Source: Botryotinia globosa
Taxonomy: Eukaryota > Ascomycota > Leotiomycetes > Helotiales > Sclerotiniaceae
Length of the DNA: 64,000 nt
NCBI GenBank assembly: GCA_014898425.1
Contig: RCSZ01000008.1
Coordinates: 1,747,501-1,811,500 of the forward strand
Direction of reading: 5' to 3'
Part shown: positions 1 to 11,335 of the stretch, piece by piece
Layout of the letters: each line of letters opens with the position of its first letter
How positions within the stretch are numbered: position 1 is the stretch's first letter
Translations under genes and position numbers: made by a program
Notes under the pieces: generated by a model
Databases searched by the model: none
Told to the model about the DNA's origin: nothing
What the model saw: the letters and a program-made list of their open reading frames with translations, nothing else

Positions 1-64
1 TATTCGAGTGCCAATCTCAAGGATGGAGATGTGAAAGAAAATGCTAACGAAATGCGTTCCGCAG

Positions 65-1146
65 ATTGGGCATTGAGCTTGCAAAGACTATGAGTTTGAA
101 CTACTCAAATCAAGAGACCAGCGTCACAGTAGGAGAGAGTGTCAGAGATGAAGATGGTTAGTTCTCCTGGCCCCTAATCCCATCGCATACTCGAAGTCAA
201 ATATCTAAACCTCACTCTCTAGTCTTCATCCTCCAATCCACCGCACCCGGCGATATCAATGATGGGCTCATGGAACTTCTCATCATGATCAATGCTTGTA
301 AAACCGCCTCCGCACGTCGCATTACAGCCGTCATCCCCAACTTCCCCTACGCACGTCAAGATAAGAAAGATAAATCCCGCGCTCCTATTTCTGCGAAACT
401 TATCGCAAACATGTTGCAAACGGCTGGCTGCAATCATGTTATTACTATGGATTTACATGCAAGTCAAATTCAAGGGTTCTTCAATGTTCCGGTCGATAAT
501 TTGTATGCGGAACCAAGTACTTTGAGATGGATCAGAGAGAACTTGGAGGTTAGCAAGTGTGTGGTTGTTAGTCCGGATGCTGGTGGTGCTAAGAGGTAAG
601 CCATTTCTTGTCATAGTCTACGAAAGGGTACCAGTATATCTGCAAGACGCAGGATCTGGACAAGACGGAACAAATCTTTTGAAAACAAGGACCAAAATAA
701 CTAACAAAATCCTCAGAGCAACCTCCATCGCCGACCGTCTTGACCTCGGCTTTGCCCTTATTCACAAAGAGCGCGCTCGTCCTAACGAGGTATCTCGCAT
801 GGTCCTTGTCGGTGACGTCGTAGACAAAATTGCCATTCTCGTAGACGACATGGCCGATACCTGCGGCACCCTCGTCAAAGCCGCTGAAACTGTTATGGAA
901 CACGGTGCTAAGGAAGTCGTTGCTATCGTCACTCACGGAATCTTGAGCGGAGCAGCAATCGAAACATTAAACAAGAGTAAATTGAGCAGAGTCGTTGTTA
1001 CAAACACAGTTCCTCTGAGAGGAAAGGAGGAGACTTGTGGAAGATTGAGAGTTATGGATATCAGCGCGACGTTGGCCGAGGCAATTAGGAGGACGCATAA
1101 TGGAGAGAGTGTGAGCTTTTTGTTCACTCACGCACCTATGGATTAA
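65..1146 (+). CDS. Ribose-phosphate pyrophosphokinase (PRPP synthetase), 5' partial
   Basis: It makes PRPP from ribose 5-phosphate and ATP for nucleotide, histidine and tryptophan synthesis in the cytosol. Visible exons are 65-156, 223-595 and 717-1146. The window opens inside an upstream intron (branch-like GCTAAC near 43, acceptor at 61-64), so the N-terminus lies outside. The frame is continuous over both internal introns (donors GTTAGT and GTAAGC; acceptors CTAG and TCAG). Family hallmarks seen: the SNQETSV segment, [33 protein letters not shown] and the PRPP-binding stretch [13 protein letters not shown]. The protein ends in [10 protein letters not shown]. It has no long inserts, so it belongs to the compact class of fungal PRS subunits; which yeast paralogue it matches cannot be settled here. 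Confidence 0.95.
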
Positions 1147-2219
1147 GGGGCTATAAGATGTGGTCGCAAAGACACTGGAAGATAGATCAAAAAATGGTTT
1201 CTTGGGTTTCACTCGGGGTTTGTGGGTAGGCATGCAGGTAGAAATTTACTAGGAAAGGAAAAAGCAGCAGTGCGGATTGCAGAAGATGGGATTCTCTCGC
1301 TTCTTTTTGCAATGCAATATCCGCTTTGCGTGGGGTCGTAGAGGCCTTACTCACTTACATAGGCACGTTTAAATATGTTAGATAGGGTCTTTTCCATATA
1401 TACATAGGTGTGCGGGAATCAGAGTAAATGTAAATGCATCAATATAGGTTTCTTGTTGTGCATGTGTGTGTGTGACTACTAGGTAGGTACTTATGTGCCT
1501 TGATAGGGGAGAAGAGAAAAAGGACGACATCTGGATCGTCTGGACTACTTGCATGTTTAATTCTACAGTAATTTCTACTGAATATTGTTTCTTAAACATA
1601 AAGTTACAACCTTACCAATCAATGTTGGTCCAGAATTTGAAATGAAGGCATATCAAGATCAGTCTTTCGTTCTATTTCGAATAGATTTCCTATTTAATTT
1701 TGATGTAGCTCATACATAATCCTCACAATGTTGGTCTAGGATTTTGTTGGGAAAATATATGGATTCGAGCCTATCTTGGTTCGGTTATTTGCTAGTCTGG
1801 CCTGTCATTTATCTTAGAGCACCAACCGAGCAAGTGTTTGGCATAATATCGACAAGAAAAGGGTGGGCGAGGGAACAGGATTGGAGAATTGGAGGATGAC
1901 ATAGAATAGAACTAAGATGTATAAAATGAAGCAAGTCGGGAAAGGGGAGGTGGTCAAAAAAGAGAAGCCGAAGGACGAGATTTCAGTAGTAGGAACCATC
2001 CACTGCATTTGACAATATATGGGAATATCAAAACATATTAATAGCACATCATTTGCATTCCAGAAACGCCGTCCTAAGAAGTAATATGCAGTCCATTTTA
2101 AATTGGTATCTAGCATCCTGGTATAATGCTTTTTTGACCTGTTGAACCCGGCTGAGAATTCATTCCACTCGCCAAACATCCAGAAAGACTGCCATTTTAT
2201 TACCCATCGTGAAAACCCT
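1147..2219. other. Convergent intergenic region
   Basis: This holds the 3' flanks of the PRPP synthetase gene (+) and the eS6 gene (-). Open frames here show no family signature. No RNA gene or repeat was seen. Confidence 0.6.
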
Positions 2220-3289
2220 CTACTTACGCATAGAAGAAGCTCTGCGCTTGCGGGCATCAACCTTGGCGTTCTTGGCCTCAGAGACACGCTTGGCGAGGAT
2301 AGCGGCGTACTCGTTCTGGAACTATGTTAGAGGGTAAAATTTTGGAAGAATAACGGTTTGACTTACGGCAGCATCCTTGGTGCGCTCAGAGTTACGACGC
2401 TTGAGTGCGAGTCTATGACGCTTGTGTTGGAGACGTTGAGGGGTGACCAAACGTTGGATCTTTGGTGCCTTGGTGTAGACCTTCTTGCCCTCACCCTTTG
2501 GTTGAACCTCACGACGGATAACGAATTTACGGACCTAACCGAGATATATCAGCATAACGCTTTGGATTTACTTCTCACACTCCATCCTCAAGCACCAGCA
2601 CGAAGCGGTTGAGAGTGATGGGCGGAATGATGTAGGGAAAACGTACATCATCCTCCTTGGTGAGCCCAAAGAACTTTCTAATCTTGGTGGCACGCTTGGG
2701 GCCCAATCTCTTTGGGTGGACAACGTCGGTGACACCTGGGATGTCGCTCTCTCCTTGCTTGACAATGCTCAAAGCGAGAACGGACAAATCCATGGCGACG
2801 ATGCATCCACGGACGGATTTACGCTTGCGCTCACCAGTTCGGCGTGGGCGGTAGCAAGAGTGACCCTCGGAAAGGAGAAGTCTGACACGGGTTGGGTGCA
2901 TAACACCTTGCTTCATTGGGAAACCTTGCTTGTCGTTACCACCGGTAATCTTGAAGATGTATCCCTTGAACTCGTCTCCGACGGAGTCTCCTGGAACCTC
3001 AGCGCCCATTCTGTCGAACAAAAATTAGATTCTTTCGTTGTGTCCGGTGTCGCAAAAAAAAAAAATATACCTCTTGTCCATGAAGACACGGAGCTTGCGC
3101 TCGTCTTCGATATCGATGAGCTTTTGACTGCCATTGGCAGGCTGTTGGATATTTTGTCAGTTCGAATTCTTTGATCGTATTTGTTTAAATGGGTTCGAAA
3201 CATACGAATGAAATGTTCTATCAATCAAAACATGTTAGCAGATACTCAATCAATCAATTCCAGCATAATGAAATACATACCAACTTCAT
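2220..3289 (-). CDS. RPS6: 40S ribosomal protein eS6
   Basis: Structural protein of the small ribosomal subunit and the classical S6-kinase target. Six coding exons on the minus strand: 3281-3289, 3206-3217, 3071-3141, 2647-3010, 2367-2534 and 2220-2315. They sum to 720 nt, 239 residues plus stop, close to the 236 of yeast Rps6. Exon 1 codes only MKL and exon 2 is a 12-nt microexon coding NISF; together with exon 3 they restore the conserved start [15 protein letters not shown]. Every junction has GT-AG sites (for example donor GTATGT and acceptor GATAG at the microexon). The core [17 protein letters not shown] and the tail [10 protein letters not shown], which carries the serine cluster, are typical. 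It diverges from CTF8 over 334 bp. Confidence 0.97.
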
Positions 3290-3623
3290 CTTGACGGTGG
3301 TAAGTGGTCAAGTGGTCGAGGTTGTCGTCGGTGATTTGTCGCTGAGAGGAATGAAGACTTCGAAATTTTGGAAAGTTCGAAATTCTCAGTGCGAGACGCT
3401 AGTATTCTTAGCGCGAAATTTCAGTGTGGATCAACAACCGAGATCATGTGATATATATATGGTGGACCGTTGGATCGGGTCGGTCAAACATTTTGCCAGA
3501 CTCCTATAAACATGCTCGATAATTTCCTTAGATTTAACAAATGTGGTGTTGATTTACGTCGCGCGGATGAACTGTGATTGAATTTTTTGTCGAGCACAAA
3601 TTCTCATCTCAAAAGCCTCAAAC
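3290..3623. promoter_or_regulatory. Shared divergent promoter, RPS6 / CTF8
   Basis: The 334 bp between the two start codons must hold both core promoters, since the genes are transcribed away from each other. No specific transcription factor site is claimed. Confidence 0.5.
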
Positions 3624-4124
3624 ATGATTCCCCTTCACACGAGTGTCAATCAACCAATTGAAACCATACAAAATCCACTACCGAGGCTTCTTCAAACCCC
3701 ATCTGGACTCGCACTGCTAGAGATTCAAGGGACGATAAATCTTCCAGAACCGGATAATGAGGATGATGACCCATCAAACATTTCAAATTCTTCAGAACAA
3801 AGTTTCCAGACTCCGATTGGTCGCCTGATATTTCCCGAATATGACCCATCAAATCCAGATACTACTAAGTGGATGAAGCGTGTCTATCTCTACGTGGGCA
3901 AGCACCAAAGACTCACGGGAGAGGTCAAAAAGCTTCCAAGGGCTTACGCTGTTATTAGGAAGAGGAGTCGTGAGATGTCATCACAGACGAATGGTGATGT
4001 CTCGATGCAAGGGTCCGAGTCAGAGGTTAGAGATGAATTGGAAATCGTTGAAATCGTGAAATGGAAGATTTTATTTTCAACAAGACCAGAACCGGTAGGA
4101 GCTATGGTCACTGATACCACTTGA
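3624..4124 (+). CDS. CTF8: Chromosome transmission fidelity protein 8 (Ctf18-RFC subunit)
   Basis: Single-exon gene of 166 residues. Ctf8 binds Ctf18 and Dcc1 in the alternative clamp loader that acts on PCNA during replication and cohesion establishment in the nucleus. Family signatures seen: an N-terminal segment with LLEIQGTINLP (the conserved EIQG core), TPIGRLIFPEYD in the middle, the VYLYVGKHQRLTGEV block typical of Ctf8, and a final EIVEIVKWKILFSTRPEPVG. Length is within the usual range for the family (yeast about 130, filamentous fungi longer). An acidic loop NEDDD at about residues 45-49 and a polar insert at about 120-135 are lineage-type additions. Identification rests on motif memory, not a database search. 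Confidence 0.85.
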   Translation: MIPLHTSVNQPIETIQNPLPRLLQTPSGLALLEIQGTINLPEPDNEDDDPSNISNSSEQSFQTPIGRLIFPEYDPSNPDTTKWMKRVYLYVGKHQRLTGEVKKLPRAYAVIRKRSREMSSQTNGDVSMQGSESEVRDELEIVEIVKWKILFSTRPEPVGAMVTDTT

Positions 4125-4939
4125 AGATTGGAGTTGTCAACTATTCACTGGAGAAAGAGGAAATGCAATCGAAGCATCATTGCCGTTTCAATGACCATGA
4201 TCATATAGCCAAGAAATCATGGACAGGCTACGCGCCACTCAGCTCTCTCACACTGTGGATCTCTCATTTTCCACAATCCTTGCCCAAGATTGACTTGATT
4301 TTGGTATTTTCATGTCCATTGGCATTGACAGAGAACCACTCCAAGACAAGCAGGTCCTTGGTCGGGGTCTTGCAGCGAACACCTCGCCGAAAACAATTTA
4401 GGGGAAGGAATCATGTTCCTGAAGCTTTAGACTTTGATATTACTAGCTTGGGAAGTTGTTCAACCTTTGTACATGGAACTATGGATGATTCAGAACGGCC
4501 TCGACTGGGGGCGAGATCGGACGCACTGTTCGAATGATTCTCGTTCTACAAATGGAATCTAGTGAATTTTCGAGTTCGCTTCATGCCATGACGCTTTTAT
4601 ACTTGATGTATTGAAGTACAGTTACACTCATGAAATCTCTTCTGCAAGCAAGTTACCATGATTCACAAATGCCATTTGAATTATGATTCAAAACAAATTG
4701 CTGTAAGCAACAGACCAGCAGCCATTAGGCAGTAAAAATCATAAAGAATTATGAGATTCGGAATCATTTTCATTCATATGGAAATCTTTTGGGAACCTCT
4801 TTCTTGAGCTATTTCAAGGACAGTTTCTCCATTCTTTTCTTACTTTCAATCTTCAGGCAAAACATCACCGGTAACCCAGATCATCGAATAACCGATAAAT
4901 AAAAGCTCGACCACAGCAGTGTACCAAGCACCCTTCAAC
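4125..4939. other. Intergenic region downstream of CTF8
   Basis: Contains an open frame without an ATG start directly after CTF8 (about 4121-4537) with no recognisable motif, then A+T-rich sequence leading to the next gene. Nothing else is supported. Confidence 0.5.
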
Positions 4940-5787
4940 ATGAAGTTCATCCTTCCATTCTCGTTGTCCCTCATGAGCCTCGGCTTATCTATTGCACATA
5001 ATTTCATGGAATCTCATGTCGAATTCCTTACGACTAATCGCCTCAAGCAATCCTCTATTATATCATCGTTATCTCTTCTCCCAACAGTCCAAAATATCGC
5101 CTTTCTAGCCGTCCTCCCGTCACTAGGTATCTATACACCAGCTTTGATCGGTATTGGCATCATGTCAAGCAATGTACAAGCAAACTCCTTCGACACAGCT
5201 GGTGGTCTGAGTTCTGACCCACATTGGAAGCCAAGCCCAATCGATAGGCGACGAGCACATCCTAGAGATATCTCCGTTGTAGCCACCAGCATTGAACACA
5301 AAAACTCCTACCATGTAGCTGAAGTTTTGATCAAGAAATTTGCAGACCTTATCAAACGCTTAGACGGACAGCCTGCTGAATTTGAGAGCTCAGGGCATCT
5401 TCCGAAGTTTGCCGCTTTGGGTAAAGACAATTCAGATCAAAGTGAATCAACATATATCGACCCACATGAATCATCCACAGACTCGAGTGAACAACATCAT
5501 GTTGCAAAATCAGGTCCGTATGCCCAGTAGTGATCTTCCCATCGCCAATACTAATGGTTCATGCTACAGATCTCAAAATTCGGCGTAATGGCAATACACC
5601 TCAGTCTAGAAGTTCGTGTGGAAGTTTTTTTGACGCTGTAAACACATCCGATGCTGATGAGTGTTTGTTGACCGATGGAAAATCTGGATCACTCACTTCG
5701 AGAAGCCGCTGGCAAGATTTTATACATCTCTGCTGGGGTTTAGGGGCGCATTATGACCCACATAAAAATAGGTGTGATGGTGACTGA
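4940..5787 (+). CDS. Predicted secreted or membrane protein, unknown function
   Basis: Start chosen at ATG 4940, which gives a typical signal peptide (MKFILPFSLSLMSLGLSIA). A second hydrophobic stretch at about residues 45-75 (near IAFLAVLPSLGIYTPAL) could be a membrane segment. Exon 1 is 4940-5513 and exon 2 is 5570-5787; the intron has an unusual donor (GTCCGT), a TACTAAT branch point and acceptor CTACAG, and the frame continues, giving 263 residues. Without splicing the frame stops at 5530. Exon 2 adds a C-terminal part with four cysteines (CGSFFDAV, DECLL, HLCWG, NRCDG). The spacing is loosely reminiscent of Hce2-type effector domains, but too weak to assign. The intron, and so the C-terminus, is the least certain part. 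Confidence 0.45.
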
Positions 5788-6389
5788 TTATTCTTGTATA
5801 AATGTGATATTGGGGTATTTGGGGGTTAGGGGACTGGTGAGCGGCTTGCTTGATAATCTATATGGGATGGTTTTCCGTTATGGCATTACTTCTGGACAGC
5901 AATAAGGGCGTGTAGTTGACAATCCAGTCATTATCCTTTGGGAATAGCGTTGCTGTTGAATTTCAATATTTCCAACACAATTTTGAGTTTCAAGCGACAA
6001 GTCTTATGTTGCTCAACCATAGATCAGGTATTGAAAGGGTCGAATTAATCATGCTGTATGGTGTGGCGGTTCTGCATCGGTACTTTCACGTTGCTCAGTA
6101 TCTGATGCACCCCTACTTCTTCCTTTCACCACTGAATCTCCATTTAATATACTTTTCATTCAGACGATACTTCTTGGATAGTCACATGATTCTCGATCAT
6201 AGAAATGATTCACTACAGGACCTTATCTCATTTCGCTTTTAAATTTTCAGTTTCTTTGATCTCCCACAAATCCCAAAGTTTTATCACACAAGCAATTCCT
6301 TCACCAAGCTCAACCGATGTTGCATTGAACAGGAAAATACTAGACAGAACATTGCCAGCATAAGTTTTTGTGCAGATACGACGGAAGGT
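5788..6389. other. Intergenic region
   Basis: No supported gene. It probably holds the 3' end of the upstream gene and the promoter of the 2EXR gene. Confidence 0.5.
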
Positions 6390-7720
6390 ATGGACAATAT
6401 GGACATCGATGGAAATGGTATAGATGGGGTTGGCGAGGGCGCAAATGTGACCAACACAGTTGAGATGGACAATGATGTTTCTATGGAAATGGATCAATCC
6501 GCAGATGACAAGGGCGCAGAATGTACATGTGAATCAAGTGGACAGCATAATAGTTTGTATGATACATCTGCAACAGAATGTTTGCAAAACTCGACCATCA
6601 CACGTACGTATTTCGCACTTTTTTCTATTTCGCAATGACATCCAACTGACCTGCAATAACAGCAGCCATGTCTTCTACAAACATAAACGATACACAGAAC
6701 ATAACAAAATTATCTCCTCAGCCTGGAACTTTCCATCGATTCCGTGACTTTCCAGCAGAAGTTCGCTGTATGATATGGAAATATCACGCAGAAAATGAAG
6801 AAGACTTCGGAGAACCACGCACGCTCACCATCATTGCAAAATATTCTGGTGAGAATGCCAAAAATAATACACGATGTAATTACGTTATGGAATTGTTACA
6901 TCGCATGGAGCTCACCGACGGACAAAACACTCGTTCCTTTCAGAAGAATGTTAAATTCCCATGGATAGCACAACCCGCACCATCGTACAAGATGCCAGCT
7001 TCTCTGTATGTCAACAAAGAAGCACGATACGTAGGTCAAGTACTTTATTCAAAGAGTCATTTCCTGATGTCTATTCTCGAAACCGAGAAACCGGTCTATT
7101 TTCGCGAGGACCTGGATATACTTCATTTTTCGGACTGGTTCACCTTCAATACTTTTTGCGTACAATTTGCATTTATGCAGACGAAGGAGACATCCGTCAG
7201 ACTTGCGATGATAGCAAACCGTCGCGTCATAATTCCTTATGATGAGGAAGATATTCCTTTGCATCTTCGATGTGTCGTTTGCATGCATAATAATCGGGGT
7301 TGGCATCGTCCAAATCCTTGTGTAAAATGTCAAGACTTGAATCCGAGAGAACGTCTAGATGACTACATCAAAAATGTTGCAGTGGGAACGGAATCATTTG
7401 GACTATCCGAGCGAATCAATGCTGAGAAATTCGCAGTCAAACAGACCCAAAGAATGCAAAAACTGCGAATAAAAGCACTTCAATATATGGACTGGGGCTT
7501 TAATAAGCTTAATACTTTAGTGCTGGGAATGGATAGTCATTTGGTTTCGGATACGATACATCAAAGAAGACCCAAATGGGTGGAAGACCGCTGGAGGTTC
7601 AAAGAGGATATCATGAAATACTTGAAAAGCAAGGCGTTTGAGGAGATAGAATTTTTGTCGAAGAAAGAATTCGTAGAGAGATTTGGAGATTGGGATCCTC
7701 GGATTAAGCTTGGCTGGTAA
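6390..7720 (+). CDS. 2EXR-domain protein, paralogue 1
   Basis: Two exons: 6390-6603 and 6663-7720. An acidic leader (MDNMDIDGNGIDG, rich in Asp and Met) joins in frame to the main body. The body begins with the fungal 2EXR signature: FRDFPAEVRCMIWKYH, followed by a PRTLTI strand. After the domain there is a cysteine pair arrangement CVVCMHNN...PCVKC that may bind metal, then a charged C-terminus. The total is about 423 residues. 2EXR proteins are expanded in filamentous ascomycetes and have no established biochemical function. The acceptor is CAGCAG, so two alternative acceptors three bases apart are both in frame. A shorter protein starting at ATG 6668 is possible if the first exon is untranslated. 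Confidence 0.75.
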
Positions 7721-9412
7721 GCACTGGAAGTGATGGATGATAGTGAGATGCATTGAAGAGATCAATACTGTACTGGGATGGTCTACTGCCGTGGGAAGGC
7801 ATAAGAAGAATTTGTGATCAAAAATTAGCATTAGACGTATAAGTCAAAAATGGAGAGAATGTTTCCTCTAAGAGAAATATCAAAAGAGAATTGTGACCAA
7901 CAAGAATGCCATATTGTAACGACTACATTCATTATTGCTTGATGTATTATACATCAGAAACTCAATGGTTTTGGTTCTTTGTATTGTCAATAAGCTGTCA
8001 ACGCTTCAACGATATGAGTTTCATGGCTTACTTGAAAAATTCCAACCTTGAAAGAATGCGTGATATGACCGCCTACACTGTTCGCCGACACACCCCTAGT
8101 ATATTTCCAACACTCCAAACTAGCGGTTGATCATGTTCTCAATATAGAGCTTGTCTTTTTTGTCCGCCGGTTTCAATTTTTGCTCTTTCAGTGTAAAGTG
8201 ATGTGGATACCTACGTAGTATGTATGTATATGGTATGCACATATGGATGACTTTCGCTTAGAGTTGGACTTTTTAATATCAACACTTTATGCCCCCAAGT
8301 GACAAAACATATTTGTCCTCGAAGTATTGAAGACATCCTGCAAGTCTCTAATCAAACGTCCAATCACCGGGTTGACGCCCACGGTTCCCACAGTAGAAGA
8401 AGAATACTTGGGCATTGGATTTCGAACGGAACAGAAGAAGTGATGTAATGTTTTCGGTCGAAACAAACCCAAAACTCAAGAATCTGAGCCTATGTGTATA
8501 CTTCCAGTTTTGATTCGTGATGGGAGGTATATTCCTAATGGCGTTGATCATTTCCAAATAATGTAATCATATTTTTCAACCCTCATTCACACATTTTACT
8601 GACCTTGACTACATTGTCAAACCTCGACAGAAGCATTATACACCATCTATGTCTGCCAGAAAGATGTTCTCTGAAGCAAGATCGAATTCTGGTCTTAGCT
8701 TCATCATTGTCACATGGTCAACGGAGTGATAGAGCCGCTCAAAGAAACCTCGAGAAGATTCCGGATCTCAACACATATACTCACTCACTTACCAACGAGA
8801 CAATCTTCACTTTTGGATTTTACTTCCAATGAGTAGGTAATGTTTGCCGACTTGATATTCCATCTTGTTCCAGTCATAAATTGGACAGAACCTCGTGATT
8901 GATATAAATATAATATACGTGTCATGATAGAAATCTACCTCGCTTATATCATTGTAGTGTTTTCTCCTGCCAGCCATTTAGGGCTAGTGGAGGTATACTA
9001 AAGAATTAGCTCCCACTCACAATTTATTAATTTTCGCAACTGATATTCTTTAACGAAACATATCCCAAAATCTCAGCTCGAAATTCGGCAAAGTTTTCGA
9101 AATCATTGTAATCCTTGCAACATTCTTTACAATCTGAAACTCTAAGCGACATCAAGATATATCAATCCAGACACAGGCTCGAATAGCTGCACGAAGACTG
9201 TATCACAATTCTCAATTTCTTACGTGTCAAAATCATTGTACATTTCAACCTTGAGCTCGAATTTTTGTGTCCCAGACCCCAATATCTTTCACCTGTCCAG
9301 AGATCACCCTTCACTGTGATCATACCTTAGGACTCTCGGACTTTCAGATCGACTCATATCCTCATAACTCTTACCCAGAATAGTTCATGTCAAATCGAGT
9401 TAGCGAATCAGT
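7721..9412. other. Gene-free spacer between the two 2EXR genes
   Basis: 1.7 kb with only short unconvincing frames on both strands. No intact repeat, transposon end or RNA gene was seen. The flanking 2EXR paralogues raise the possibility of decayed gene copies, but no trace could be read directly. Confidence 0.45.
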
Positions 9413-10372
9413 ATGTCTACTCAATTATCACAAAGTCTTACCTCGTCGGAACCTGCCTCATTTTCGCAACTTCCTTCTGGGATTGCGGAAAGGATCTTTA
9501 GGTACTCTTTACCAGGTCCTCGGATCATCACCATCGATGTTAAATACAGTCGGATGGAAGATTCTGAAATTGGGGATGGCCTTGCTCTGGAGCTGAAAAA
9601 ATCCCGGGAATCCTGGGAGAAAAAGCGGGAGGACAAACATTTTAGAGAAAAGCTGGGACTCCATGATCCGAAAGATCACCACATGATCTTAGAAGTGGAA
9701 AGGGCCTTCGCTATTCAGACCATTCCAGCTTTATTACACACTTGTTCAATATCAAGAAAAGTAGCTCTGGAATACTATCAATTTTGGCAACGAGGAAAAC
9801 ATTTGTCAATTTGCATCGATTTCAACATTGACACTCTCCACTTTCAAAGCTATTTCGCGTGGAAATACTTCACGCAAAATTTAGGAGAATTCTACGGTAG
9901 AAATTTTCGTAGCGTTATGATCGCCTCAAATAGCCAGTGGGGGTACAAAGATGGAGATCGATACACTACAAACTACAACGTGTTTTTGAACGATCTCCTT
10001 GATATAAAATACACTAAACAGAGATGTTATTACGTTAGAGCAGACAGTGATTTTGTCGACAAGATGGCCGAGAAAGTGAATTTTCTGGCTCTTGGTGGAG
10101 AATCGGAGTGGAGCTGGCGCCCAGACTGGGCAGAGTTATTAAGAGATTTTTGGACGCTCAAAAAGATATGGTGGAGATTCATGGACGATATGCCTGTCGA
10201 AGATGGATTGAAACAGGAGTGGAGAAGACTAGCTGCAGGTATTGACGATAGAGCAGAGTGGCTTACCAGAAAGACAGAGTTCGCCCACGTTACAATACCA
10301 AAAACTCAGCGCATCAGCTTCCAAGATATACAAACCAGGCAAAGACTCGGCGAAGGATTCGACATTGAGTAG
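9413..10372 (+). CDS. 2EXR-domain protein, paralogue 2
   Basis: Intronless frame of 319 residues. The N-terminus matches the fungal 2EXR pattern: FSQLPSGIAERIFRYSLPGPRIITI, with the hydrophobic-Pro-xx-hydrophobic-xxxIF/W core and a following beta strand. Next is the usual helix TIPALLHTCSISRKVALEYYQ, in which a conserved Arg-x-x-Ala segment precedes the tyrosines. The rest is charged, with many tryptophans (EWSWRPDWAELL, KKIWWRF). No signal peptide or membrane segment. An upstream in-frame extension is absent, so the ATG at 9413 is taken as start. It shares the fold signature but little obvious sequence with the 2EXR gene at 6.4-7.7 kb, so any duplication is old. Function unknown. Confidence 0.7.
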   Translation: MSTQLSQSLTSSEPASFSQLPSGIAERIFRYSLPGPRIITIDVKYSRMEDSEIGDGLALELKKSRESWEKKREDKHFREKLGLHDPKDHHMILEVERAFAIQTIPALLHTCSISRKVALEYYQFWQRGKHLSICIDFNIDTLHFQSYFAWKYFTQNLGEFYGRNFRSVMIASNSQWGYKDGDRYTTNYNVFLNDLLDIKYTKQRCYYVRADSDFVDKMAEKVNFLALGGESEWSWRPDWAELLRDFWTLKKIWWRFMDDMPVEDGLKQEWRRLAAGIDDRAEWLTRKTEFAHVTIPKTQRISFQDIQTRQRLGEGFDIE

Positions 10373-11335
10373 CGAGGTACATGTGCTACCATAATACAGG
10401 GTCTTGGATAAGGATTTGGAGGGCTCTCGAGCTATATCAAGAAGTGATGTTTATCTTGGTATATAACCAACTGGGATCGTGTGATTCTCGATTCGTCTCG
10501 GGGCCAAATGGCGCAATCAAAAGTTGCTGCATTCATGAGTTTCGTGGTCTATCTGATCGGGACTGCAAATAGGAGTTGTTTGAGAACGAATGATGTGTAA
10601 CGGGTGTGATTAGTATCTAGTGAAGGCAGAAGATTTCAACGCCATGGTTGTAGGATCTCTTGAAAATTTGCATATGCATATTTGAAATTGGCTTATCCAA
10701 ATGTGATTCTTCATATCTAGATCAGTAATAGATGATGAGTTTGTCTGAATCAGAAAGCTTGAATGGTGCAACTCAAAGTTCCGTGATGAAGAACAAATGC
10801 CAATAATTACATTCGAATTCAGCCCAAACAAGAAAAGGCTTTGGGGTGAGAAGTAATGATGTTGTCGTTGAGTTACATAGATATGTGTAAGCATTGACTA
10901 ATCAGCTACTGAGTGATCCACTGCATTATTCACTTCCCTTTTCCACAGTCACAGTTGACTATACTATTCTTAACATGTTTCATTACAAATGTGCAGATGA
11001 AACAATGATCTTAGAATGCAAACTCCATGCAAGATTCCAGGAGGCAGGAATGTTAACATGAAAATTGGACCAACAGTTGGGCTGACCACTTATTGGGTTT
11101 TGAGACAGTTTGATATTCCACCGATGTTCAAGGAAAGTCTGCGAGATTCAACATATTAGGCGTGCTTCATGAAAAGCTTCTGTGTATTCCCTTGCTTTCA
11201 CAATTACATATCGTTCTAGACATTCACAGTTAATTATTTACACTTTGTCCTCTATTATTCCCTCGTGTTTTCTACGATCAAATACTTAACTTTCTCGCCA
11301 ACATCATCTAGCAATATCCACCGCAGCATAAAGTC
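10373..11335. other. Intergenic region
   Basis: About 1 kb, A+T-rich, without a supported gene, repeat or RNA. It precedes the aldo-keto reductase relic and should hold its former promoter. Confidence 0.5.

Noticed and set aside
4121..4537. 138-codon frame directly after CTF8
   Set aside because: No ATG start, no recognisable motif, and it overlaps the CTF8 stop; most likely 3' untranslated sequence.
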